Below are positions 40,555 through 49,258 of a stretch of DNA of 64,000 nucleotides, piece by piece. The stretch is from the NCBI RefSeq assembly GCF_003114855.1, contig NZ_BFBB01000003.1:375077-439076 (forward strand), given 5' to 3'. The notes under the pieces were generated by a model, which had not been told where the DNA came from, made no database searches, and saw nothing but the letters and a program-made list of their open reading frames with translations. Each line of letters begins with the position of its first letter. The first letter of the stretch is position 1. Source of the stretch: Leptospira ryugenii (GTDB lineage Bacteria; Spirochaetota; Leptospiria; Leptospirales; Leptospiraceae). The position numbers were made by a program, and so were the translations under genes.

Positions 40555-41268
40555 TTACCAATTGTCCTTGATCTCAGATCCAGGGTATTTGGATTCTGAA
40601 CGATCTGCACGCACTTGAAGGTCATCTACATAAAAGTAGAATTCACCCGCAACTTCATGAGTATCTGAAGTTACAAAAAGGGAGACAAAATGTAAGTTTT
40701 TGTCCAAAAGCGCAAAACGAGTGCTTTGTGGGATGTATCCTGGAATGGTTGCGGTTAATTTTCTCCAACCAAAAAAATCCAATTTACCCATTCTAACATT
40801 GTGAGTATTGTCTTTGTAATCACGAAATTTTGCAAAGAGTGTATGTCGGTATTTTCTACCCAACACCCAAACAGAGATTTGTCTTACTTTTCCTTTGATG
40901 ATATATTCATGTGGAGGATAAAGTTCCACTCGATCAAAACCTTTTGTGGAAAAAAATGTTTTCACACCCAATATATGGTTCTTTTCGATTTTATCCCCGC
41001 CATTGTCTGGCACGGTTTTTTCATCAAAAACGTCTTTGATTAGTCCTCTTTGAACGAGTTTAAGCGTTCTCGTTTCTCCAAGCGGAGTTGTCGATTTGAC
41101 TCTCCAATCTTCAGACTCTTCAAAATCATCTAAAATGATTTTTCTGAGTGGACTATCCTCATCGTTCGCTGCCGCTTGTTGACCGCCAGGACCTTCCGCC
41201 TGTGCATACAACAAACCTATCGAAAGGAAGAGGCCTAACATTAGTTTGGTCATTCCTATTTTCCCCAT
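40555..41268 (-). CDS. flaA2: Flagellar filament outer-layer protein FlaA2
   Basis: 237 residues. Signal peptide GLFLSIGLLYAQA. Paralogue of the next gene with the same motifs: ISVWVLGRKYRHTLFAKFRDYKDNTHNV, LDFFGWRKLTATIPGYIPQ, FYFYVDDLQVRAD. It forms part of the periplasmic flagellar sheath. A GTG at 41277 in the same frame lies inside the AGGAG that serves ATG 41268, so 41268 is chosen. It follows the PUR-domain gene by 21 bases and should share its promoter. Confidence 0.92.
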   Translation of the reverse strand: MGKIGMTKLMLGLFLSIGLLYAQAEGPGGQQAAANDEDSPLRKIILDDFEESEDWRVKSTTPLGETRTLKLVQRGLIKDVFDEKTVPDNGGDKIEKNHILGVKTFFSTKGFDRVELYPPHEYIIKGKVRQISVWVLGRKYRHTLFAKFRDYKDNTHNVRMGKLDFFGWRKLTATIPGYIPQSTRFALLDKNLHFVSLFVTSDTHEVAGEFYFYVDDLQVRADRSESKYPGSEIKDNW

Positions 41269-41289
41269 GAAACTCACTCCTAAATGGCT

Positions 41290-41517
41290 CTAAACCGGGT
41301 CCTTGGTAATATCATTATCGGATATTTGGCTTTTGAATTTATACAAGATTTCGATCATTCGATCGATTCCTTCAGCAGGAAGAAAAATCGAGGACTTCTT
41401 ACTGTTCGACCACTCCGACACCTTCAGGTAAAAGCCAGCTTGGTTTTTCTTTAAATCCACGAGAAAGGTCTTATTTTGGGTAACGATCTTCTCGGTTAGG
41501 ATTTCGGGGTCCACCAT
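41290..41517 (-). CDS. PUR-domain DNA/RNA-binding protein (BpuR-like)
   Basis: 75 residues, a single PUR repeat: NKTFLVDLKKNQAGFYLKVSEWSNSKKSSIFLPAEGIDRMIEILYKF, beta-beta-beta-beta-alpha. PUR proteins bind single-stranded DNA and RNA; in Borrelia the homologue BpuR regulates genes and translation. AGAAGGA lies four bases before ATG 41517. As the first gene before flaA2-flaA1, with a flagellar-type promoter, it may control sheath-protein expression. This role is inferred from position only. Confidence 0.82.
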   Translation of the reverse strand: MVDPEILTEKIVTQNKTFLVDLKKNQAGFYLKVSEWSNSKKSSIFLPAEGIDRMIEILYKFKSQISDNDITKDPV

Positions 41518-41536
41518 GCATTCCTTCTCCCTGCCT

Positions 41537-41570
41537 AAAGCAATTATCGGCCAACTGAGCCTATTCCTTA
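41537..41570 (-). promoter_or_regulatory. Sigma-28-type promoter of the PUR-flaA2-flaA1 operon
   Basis: Minus strand: GCCGATAA (rc of 41544-41551) matches the flagellar sigma-28 -10 element exactly. Eleven bases upstream is TAAGGAAT (rc of 41563-41570), where the consensus is TAAAGTTT. The expected start point is near 41537, 20 bases before the PUR start codon. Confidence 0.7.
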
Positions 41571-41658
41571 GCCAGATTCATAAGAATCGGAAAAAGGAGG
41601 GGTTTTTTTCCATAAGCTCAGTCGTTCCGATCAAACATAGTGCACTCGGAAGCGAAAG

Positions 41659-42129
41659 TTAGGCAAATCGTTTTCTAAGTTCACGCGCATAGGTCAAATC
41701 GTGGGTCAATTTGCGTAGGCGTTTGATGTAGTAGTGTGTGACTTCTTTGTAGAATTTGGTCTCCATGGTTTGGTTTTTTTGGAACATTTCTAGGAGATCT
41801 TGGTAGCGGAGCTCATAGAGTTCTGAATTTTCTTTCGCTTCTACCTTTGCGGAGCGTTTTTCGCCATCAAAAAAAGGCAATTCTCCGAAATGATCCCCCT
41901 GCCCCAATGTCACCAAGTTCACATCATCTCCTTGGTTGGTCGCAGTGGAAATCTGGAGGGTTCCATACTTCACGATGAACATGGACTGGGCTTCCTCTCC
42001 TATGTCATAGAGAACATTTCTGGGGGGAAGGTGGACTTCGGTGACTTTTTCTGCAATATGCAACAATTCATCCTGGTTTAAGGTACGGAAGAGATAGATT
42101 TGTTTAAGGCTCTCTACTTTAGGATTCAT
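41659..42129 (-). CDS. Cyclic-nucleotide-binding-domain protein without DNA-binding domain
   Basis: 156 residues. A single cNMP domain with phosphate-binding cassette GDHFGELPFFDGEKRSAKV, which keeps the FGE and R-S/T-A contacts, so cAMP or cGMP binding is plausible. The C-terminal helix is followed by a charged tail rather than a CRP-type HTH. It is probably a sensor or regulatory subunit. AGGAG lies five bases before ATG 42129. Divergent from the LuxR-type regulator gene, with a 196-base intergenic region holding only weak inverted repeats. Confidence 0.86.
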   Translation of the reverse strand: MNPKVESLKQIYLFRTLNQDELLHIAEKVTEVHLPPRNVLYDIGEEAQSMFIVKYGTLQISTATNQGDDVNLVTLGQGDHFGELPFFDGEKRSAKVEAKENSELYELRYQDLLEMFQKNQTMETKFYKEVTHYYIKRLRKLTHDLTYARELRKRFA

Positions 42130-42325
42130 TCAAACTCCTGGCTACCTAGAGAACCATGTTATGATTTCTCCTTTTGGCAAGAGAAAAACCAAACATAGGA
42201 AGGCAGCTATTTCTGTACATTTTGTGGCAGTTCCGCAGAAAAAATCGTAGAAGTACTATGAATGCCTGTGATACTACGTCAATGTACGTATCTGGCAAGG
42301 CTGAAAGGGGCTAGAGGGAACTGGA

Positions 42326-42946
42326 ATGACACAGAAAAAAACAGTAATTTTGGTAGAGGACCATGCAGTCACACGAGTTGGTGTGAAACACGTAGTAAAT
42401 TCTTCCAATGATTTCGAGGTTGTAGGCGAAGCAGAACATGCCTCTCAAATTGAACCCTTGCTAAAAGATAAAAACCCTGATTTTATGTTACTCGATCTAC
42501 GAGTGCCTGGGGAAAATGTTTTGAATATGGTGAAGGATTGGAAAAAGTCTTTCCCAAATCTTAAAGTTGTCACATTAACCATGCTAGATGAACAAACCGT
42601 AGTTCATTCTGCCATTGAAGCTGGTGTAGATGGTTATCTACTCAAATCAGATGATCTGTCTAGTCTCACAAAAAATTTGGATGAGATTGCGCAAGGGAAA
42701 ACGGTATATTCTAAAAATCTAAAATTATCCTTCAACCGAAAGACCCAAGATGGTAAAGTGGCCAACAAAAAAGAAAAACAAATACTTTCCCTATTGGGCC
42801 AAGGTAAAACTTACCAAGAGATCGGTGATGACATCGGCTTATCAAAACGAACAGTTGAATACCATGTGGGCCGCCTAAAAGACCGCTTCAATGCAAAAAC
42901 GGTAGCTGAGTTGATTGGTAGAGCCAAAGAACAAATGCTAATCTAA
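42326..42946 (+). CDS. LuxR/NarL-type response regulator
   Basis: 206 residues. An N-terminal receiver has the acidic pair E11/D12, phospho-acceptor Asp57 in LLDLRVP and switch Lys near 107; the C-terminal HTH (KEKQILSLLGQGKTYQEIGDDIGLSKRTVEYHVGRLKDRF) is GerE/LuxR-type. All residues for phospho-signalling look intact. The convergent hybrid kinase gene overlaps its last four bases and is a candidate partner. Target genes unknown. Confidence 0.93.
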   Translation: MTQKKTVILVEDHAVTRVGVKHVVNSSNDFEVVGEAEHASQIEPLLKDKNPDFMLLDLRVPGENVLNMVKDWKKSFPNLKVVTLTMLDEQTVVHSAIEAGVDGYLLKSDDLSSLTKNLDEIAQGKTVYSKNLKLSFNRKTQDGKVANKKEKQILSLLGQGKTYQEIGDDIGLSKRTVEYHVGRLKDRFNAKTVAELIGRAKEQMLI

Positions 42947-45348
42947 AGAAATCCGAGGAGTCTCTTGATCTCCAAAAACAATCTCTCATCAGAGACAGTT
43001 TTTTTCAAAAATGAATCTCCTCCGATTTTTAAAAGATCTTCTTCTAATTTTTTTCCTGTCTTTGGGTCATTTTGAGAACTAGAGAGCATTAAAGATTTGA
43101 TCTCTACCATATCAGGGTTGGCATAAAGCTCTGTTAAAAATGTTAATCCATCTTTTTCTGGCATGGAAAAATCAACAATTACCAGATCGGGCCGAAGTTT
43201 AGGGATAGATTGTAAAGCATGGTCTGCGTATTCTTCCTCCCAAATCACAACTGGTAAATTTTTCAATATCTTTCTAACTTGGCTACGATAGCCTGGATTG
43301 TCATCTAACACGAGTACAACTCGATCGTAATTTGGTAACATAAAGGTAAAATGACTACCTTTTCCTTCCAAAGAATGAGCAACGAGTAAACCACCATGTC
43401 GATCACTCACTTCTTTACAAAAGGCAAGGCCAACCCCTGCTCCGAACTCATCTGCAGTCCCTTTTCTGACATAGACGAATCCTTCTTCAAAGATTCGTTC
43501 CGCCCAATCTTCAGGAAATCCGATACCTTGGTCGATGATGCTCAGATTCCAGTGTTGGTTGATTTCTTTTGCGCGGATTTCTATAGAAGAGCCTGGGTGG
43601 CTGAACTTTATTGCATTGGTAAGGAAATTCCAAAGTAAGTGTTGGATTAGATGAGGATCACCAATCGCAACGGCTGAGTCTGGGATATCCATTTGTAAGC
43701 GCAGGTTCTTTGTATCAAGTAAACTCTTTGCCTTTTCTTTTAGGCTCTCAAAAACAAGATTGAAATCAAACAATTGGTAGTCAGGAAAGATTGTAGCATT
43801 CTGAAAGCGTGAGTATTGGATCAAATCCTCCACCATGGAAAGAAGGTTTTTTAAGCCAATGGACGCATCGTTTAGTACTTGTTTTGTTTTGTCAGGACTA
43901 AGGCTTGGAGGTGACTCTGTTAAAAGATTTACAACCGATGAAATTCCAAAGAGTGGAGAACGGATATCATGGGAAACAATTGAGATAAACTTATCCTTCA
44001 TCTCGCTTGCCTTTTCTGCTTTTTCTTTCTCCTTTCTCAACTCAATCGTCTTCCAATCGACTTCATTTCTTAAATTTGTAGTGAGGTATTCGGCCGTCTC
44101 CCAGGCGTACGAATTTCGATTGGCTATTTCATAGGCCAAACAGATAGAATAGAAGGTAAATGCAAATTCAGTCAGGAAGGGAAGTTCCCAGCGATAGAGA
44201 AAGACTAATGAATCATATACGGTTGTCGCAAGGATAACGGTAGTTCCCAAAAGAAATACAATCCCGGTGTGTCGTGTGTCTCTGTTTCGAATGATACGAT
44301 AGATCCCCCGATATGACGTCACCAATAAAACCATCATATAAACTTGAGTGATATATAAAAATTTTGTGTAAACTGAATAAGGAGAAAACAGTGTCACAAG
44401 TAAAATCAAAACAAGAGGAACGATAAGAATATTGCGTGTCCTCGGTTTGAAATGTGGGGAAAAGAAATGATAAAAAAAGTTAACCGCAAAAATTTGCAAT
44501 AGGATGAAAGTCAAATACTCCAAACGAATTTGCAGCATCTCCATAAAGTCTGATGGCATAAACCAATCTCGCGTTACACGTTCAAACAAAGCGATGCGCA
44601 GAAACCACATAAAGCACATGATTGCATAAAACAGTGTGAACATATCTCTGCGCCGATGTAGGTAGAGAACGAGATGGTAAAGAGAAAGCAAAAAAAAGAC
44701 TCCTAAGAAAAAGAATTTCTTTCTCTCCTTGGTCCTTAAAAAAACAAGAGTTAGTTCTGGGCTTCCTAATATAGGGCTGTAATAAGGCCCTCCTCTAGAA
44801 TACAAGTGATTGGAAACGACGAGATATAAGGCGGAACTCGGAAAAACACGGAAACTTCTGGCAGACTCGCCGTAATAACCGATGGATCCTTCTTTTGTTA
44901 GAGACAAAGTACCTGATCCACCTAATTCTACGAGACCTCTTTCCTTACTATAGGCATACAGGCGATAGGCGGAAGATGCCTCTTTAAGATAGATCATCAA
45001 ATTGCCTGGGAGGTCCACATCCAATTTGAGTCGGTAGGTCACACAACCATGAGGAGGAAGGTTTTGGTCGATCCAATACCCTGGGATTTTCAGTGGTATC
45101 GGCACTTCTTTTTCGAGAGCCAAAAAGTCTTCTTCTGTTTCTGCTAACTTTCCAGGAAAAGCATGCCAAATGCCTTCGAGAGGGAATGGGTTAATCTCTT
45201 CTAATTTACGGTCTTTGAGTCCGAGGACCCCTACTTCCGAAAATGTAGGCCTCTCTTTGGGGATAGGAGTTTCGCGGCAAGCGAATAGGGCAACAAAGGC
45301 AAACATGCTTATGATACTGAACTTGCGACCCAAGGCAACGAACCTCAT
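42943..45348 (-). CDS. Hybrid histidine kinase with 7TM-DISM sensor and C-terminal receiver
   Basis: 801 residues. The N terminus has a signal with a lipobox LFAC (Cys24), then a periplasmic beta-rich sensor (7TMR-DISMED2-like), seven transmembrane segments (about 205-400), a HisKA domain (phospho-His in VSHDIRSPLFG, about 460), a HATPase domain (FLTNAIKFSHPG, GIGFPEDW, GVGLAFCKEV) and a receiver with Asp in IVDFSMPEKDG. The 7TM-DISM family senses carbohydrates or other extracellular ligands. A lipobox on a sensor kinase is unusual. ATG 45348 lacks a strong ribosome-binding site. Convergent with a response regulator. Confidence 0.88.
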   Translation of the reverse strand: MRFVALGRKFSIISMFAFVALFACRETPIPKERPTFSEVGVLGLKDRKLEEINPFPLEGIWHAFPGKLAETEEDFLALEKEVPIPLKIPGYWIDQNLPPHGCVTYRLKLDVDLPGNLMIYLKEASSAYRLYAYSKERGLVELGGSGTLSLTKEGSIGYYGESARSFRVFPSSALYLVVSNHLYSRGGPYYSPILGSPELTLVFLRTKERKKFFFLGVFFLLSLYHLVLYLHRRRDMFTLFYAIMCFMWFLRIALFERVTRDWFMPSDFMEMLQIRLEYLTFILLQIFAVNFFYHFFSPHFKPRTRNILIVPLVLILLVTLFSPYSVYTKFLYITQVYMMVLLVTSYRGIYRIIRNRDTRHTGIVFLLGTTVILATTVYDSLVFLYRWELPFLTEFAFTFYSICLAYEIANRNSYAWETAEYLTTNLRNEVDWKTIELRKEKEKAEKASEMKDKFISIVSHDIRSPLFGISSVVNLLTESPPSLSPDKTKQVLNDASIGLKNLLSMVEDLIQYSRFQNATIFPDYQLFDFNLVFESLKEKAKSLLDTKNLRLQMDIPDSAVAIGDPHLIQHLLWNFLTNAIKFSHPGSSIEIRAKEINQHWNLSIIDQGIGFPEDWAERIFEEGFVYVRKGTADEFGAGVGLAFCKEVSDRHGGLLVAHSLEGKGSHFTFMLPNYDRVVLVLDDNPGYRSQVRKILKNLPVVIWEEEYADHALQSIPKLRPDLVIVDFSMPEKDGLTFLTELYANPDMVEIKSLMLSSSQNDPKTGKKLEEDLLKIGGDSFLKKTVSDERLFLEIKRLLGFL

Positions 45349-45367
45349 TGTTTTTACGTAGTTTCCC

Positions 45368-45384
45368 TAGGACGTAGCGTCCTA
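45368..45384. promoter_or_regulatory. Inverted repeat between hybrid kinase and HerA-like genes
   Basis: TAGGACG (45368-45374), TAG, CGTCCTA (45378-45384) is a perfect 7-bp palindrome about 20 bases upstream of the kinase start, in a 141-base divergent promoter region. Possible operator. Confidence 0.4.
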
Positions 45385-45489
45385 TGTTTCGGGGAATTGG
45401 CAAGTTTTAATTTATGGAAGACATTCTTGCTCCAAAGGTAGAGCATGGGGCAAAACTAAACCGGAAAGGAACCCCAACAAGATAGATAT

Positions 45490-47085
45490 ATGGCAAAACA
45501 AGACAAAGCGAAGTTTCTGGAAGCGATCCAAAGTGCTTATCCCAATTCAGATTCTACACTCTATTTAGGCGCAGGCGTTCATGAGGGAAAGACCATTCCA
45601 GAAGCGAAGGTAGCCATCCCCCTTTCCACTTTAAATCGACACGGATTGATAGCCGGGGCTACCGGTACAGGAAAAACGAAAACCTTACAAGTACTATGTG
45701 AATCTCTTTCCGTATCTGGTGTTCCCGTTTTACTCATGGATATCAAAGGAGACCTTTCAGGCATTGCTAAAGAAGGATCCGATTCAGACATAATCAAGGA
45801 GCGTGCAAAGTCCTTAGACTATGCTTGGAAACCAGAGGCCTTTCCCGTTGAATTATTGAGTTTATCAGGTGATAAGGGTGTGCGTCTAAAAGCAACCATC
45901 AGTGAATTTGGACCTGTTCTTCTCTCTCGTATCTTAAATCTCAATGATACCCAACAAGGAGTACTTGCGCTTATCTTTAAGTATTGTGATGATTTAGGTA
46001 TCCCTCTCCTTGATTTAAAAGATATCAAAAAAGCACTTCAATACCTAAGCAATGAGGGAAAAGAGGAGATCGAAAAAGAGTATGGAGCCATTTCCTCCAG
46101 CTCCACTGCTACTATTTTGCGAAAGATCATAGAATTGGAAGGCGAAGGCGGAGAAATTTTCTTTGGTGAACCGTCCTTTGAGGTGGAAGACTTAATCAAA
46201 AAAGATAATGATGGTAAAGGACAGATTAGCATCATTCGTCTAACAGAAATTCAATCAAAGCCCAGACTCTTCTCTACATTTATGTTAAGCCTACTGACAG
46301 AAATATATGCCAATTTCCCCGAAGAAGGAGATTTGAAGCAACCCAAACTAGCCTTATTCATTGACGAAGCTCATCTAGTGTTTGAAGAAGCATCCAAAGA
46401 CCTAGTCAATCAGATTGAATCTATGGTGCGTCTCATACGCTCAAAAGGGGTAGCCGTATTTTTCTGTACGCAATCTCCTACCGACATTCCTTCGGACATC
46501 TTAGCACAGTTGGGATTAAAGATCCAACACGCCTTACGTGCGTTTACTGCCAATGACCGCAAAGCCATAAAAGAGGCCTCTGCGAATTACCCCGAAACAG
46601 ATTTTTATGAGGTCGACAAGGAGATCACGGAGCTTGGGATCGGAGAGGCCTTTATCACTGCCTTAAATACAAAAGGGATACCAACGGCACTCGTGAGAAC
46701 CATATTGAAGCCGCCTTCCTCTCGCATGGGAATTTTGGAACCCAAGGAAATCGCAGAGATTTTGGATGGATCTGACTTGGTCAAAAAGTATGCCAAAGAT
46801 TTAGACAGGGAGTCTGCCTACGAAATTCTCTCGAAGAAAGTGGCTGAAATTGCAGACGGTGAAGAGAGTACGGAAGAGGAAAGCCAAGGCAAATCTACGA
46901 AAAAAGCCCGCCGCAAACAATTAGAAGAGGACCCAAGCTTTGTGGAAAAGCTTTCCAAAAACCCTTTGGCACGTGAAGTCGGAAGGACAGTTGCCAAGGA
47001 AGTGACAAGAGGCCTTTTAGGCATGTTGGGCATCCCTGCTGGCAAACGCACAAAACGAAAACGATCGGGGCTTTTTGGATTTTAG
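45490..47085 (+). CDS. HerA-like ATPase (DUF853/HerA-TraG superfamily)
   Basis: 531 residues. Walker A GATGTGKTKT (56-65) and Walker B LALFIDEAHLVF (about 290) with a C-terminal DUF853 region. It belongs to the HerA/FtsK-like ring ATPases that move DNA or protein; this bacterial group is of uncertain function. The tail is basic and low-complexity (KKARRKQ...KRTKRKR). The promoter region is shared with the divergent kinase gene; ATG 45490 has no strong ribosome-binding site. Its stop overlaps the first arm of an inverted repeat resembling a CIRCE. Confidence 0.85.
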   Translation: MAKQDKAKFLEAIQSAYPNSDSTLYLGAGVHEGKTIPEAKVAIPLSTLNRHGLIAGATGTGKTKTLQVLCESLSVSGVPVLLMDIKGDLSGIAKEGSDSDIIKERAKSLDYAWKPEAFPVELLSLSGDKGVRLKATISEFGPVLLSRILNLNDTQQGVLALIFKYCDDLGIPLLDLKDIKKALQYLSNEGKEEIEKEYGAISSSSTATILRKIIELEGEGGEIFFGEPSFEVEDLIKKDNDGKGQISIIRLTEIQSKPRLFSTFMLSLLTEIYANFPEEGDLKQPKLALFIDEAHLVFEEASKDLVNQIESMVRLIRSKGVAVFFCTQSPTDIPSDILAQLGLKIQHALRAFTANDRKAIKEASANYPETDFYEVDKEITELGIGEAFITALNTKGIPTALVRTILKPPSSRMGILEPKEIAEILDGSDLVKKYAKDLDRESAYEILSKKVAEIADGEESTEEESQGKSTKKARRKQLEEDPSFVEKLSKNPLAREVGRTVAKEVTRGLLGMLGIPAGKRTKRKRSGLFGF

Positions 47086-47108
47086 CACTCTCTAGCTGAA
47101 AGTGCTTG
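47082..47108. promoter_or_regulatory. CIRCE-like second HrcA site or terminator hairpin
   Basis: TTAGCACTC (47082-47090), 9 bases, then AAGTGCTTG (47100-47108). The left arm is an exact CIRCE half. The right arm matches six of nine (core AGTGCT), and spacing between AGCACT and AGTGCT is identical to that of CIRCE. It overlaps the HerA-like stop and a possible -35 TTGACT, and the T-run after it could also make it a terminator of the HerA-like gene. Confidence 0.5.
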
Positions 47109-47133
47109 ACTTTTTTCCCTTCTTTTTTACTTT
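47106..47133 (+). promoter_or_regulatory. Probable sigma-70-type promoter of groES-groEL
   Basis: TTGACT (47106-47111), 16-base spacer and TACTTT (47128-47133). It is close to the vegetative consensus and lies directly upstream of the CIRCE, so HrcA would block initiation. Confidence 0.5.
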
Positions 47134-47144
47134 GTACTTCAGGC

Positions 47145-47171
47145 TTAGCACTCACTCATTAGGTGTGCTAA
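47145..47171. promoter_or_regulatory. CIRCE element (HrcA operator) of groES-groEL
   Basis: TTAGCACTC (47145-47153), 9-base spacer, GTGTGCTAA (47163-47171). It matches consensus TTAGCACTC-N9-GAGTGCTAA with one mismatch. Located about 43 bases before groES, it implies repression by HrcA and induction on heat shock. Confidence 0.95.
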
Positions 47172-47213
47172 TCATTGAAATTCAATCTAGAACAAGAAGG
47201 AGACGAACCCCCT

Positions 47214-47504
47214 ATGGCAACGATCAAACCGTTGGGAGATAGAGTTGTAATCGAGCCTAAATCAGAGGCAGAAGAGAAAATTGGATCCATCATCGTACCT
47301 GACACTGCAAAGGAAAAACCGCAAGAAGGCAAAGTGACTGCAGTCGGCCAAGGTCGTTACGAGGACGGCAAACTAGTCCCACTCGAAGTAAAAGTGGGCG
47401 ATACCGTTCTTTACGGAAAGTATTCCGGAACCGAAATCAAACAAGGTGGCAAAGACTACCTAATCATCCGTGAGAATGACATTCTCGCAGTTGTTTCCAA
47501 CTAA
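47214..47504 (+). CDS. groES: Co-chaperonin GroES
   Basis: 96 residues with the classic N terminus [15 protein letters not shown], the mobile loop (KEKPQEGKV) and the C-terminal [16 protein letters not shown]. It caps GroEL rings during protein folding in the cytoplasm. ATG 47214 with AAGGAG upstream is the real start; a TTG further upstream is not supported. groEL follows after 21 bases. Confidence 0.98.
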   Translation: MATIKPLGDRVVIEPKSEAEEKIGSIIVPDTAKEKPQEGKVTAVGQGRYEDGKLVPLEVKVGDTVLYGKYSGTEIKQGGKDYLIIRENDILAVVSN

Positions 47505-47510
47505 TCTTAG

Positions 47511-49175
<1,665 letters not shown>

Positions 49176-49223
49176 TTCGGGAAACCGAATCATCGAACAA
49201 CTCATCCTTAGGATAAAAGTTCC

Positions 49224-49258
49224 AAAAAGCTCGGGAGTAATCCCGGGCTTTTTTTATT
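49224..49258. terminator. Terminator of groES-groEL (also usable on minus strand)
   Basis: AAAGCTCGGGA (49226-49236) pairs with TCCCGGGCTTT (49241-49251) around GTAA with one G-T pair, followed by T-rich sequence. The 3' part overlaps the end of the convergent phosphatase gene, whose transcript would also meet a T-run after the hairpin. Confidence 0.95.

Noticed and set aside
41588..41615. GGAAAAA/TTTTTCC pairing as terminator of the cNMP-binding gene
   Set aside because: An A/T stem around a G-rich loop, with weak pairing and no clear T-run on the transcribed strand.
42130..42325. Imperfect GATAC...GTATC symmetry in the 196-base gap upstream of the LuxR-type regulator
   Set aside because: Arms are interrupted and short; not distinguishable from chance.
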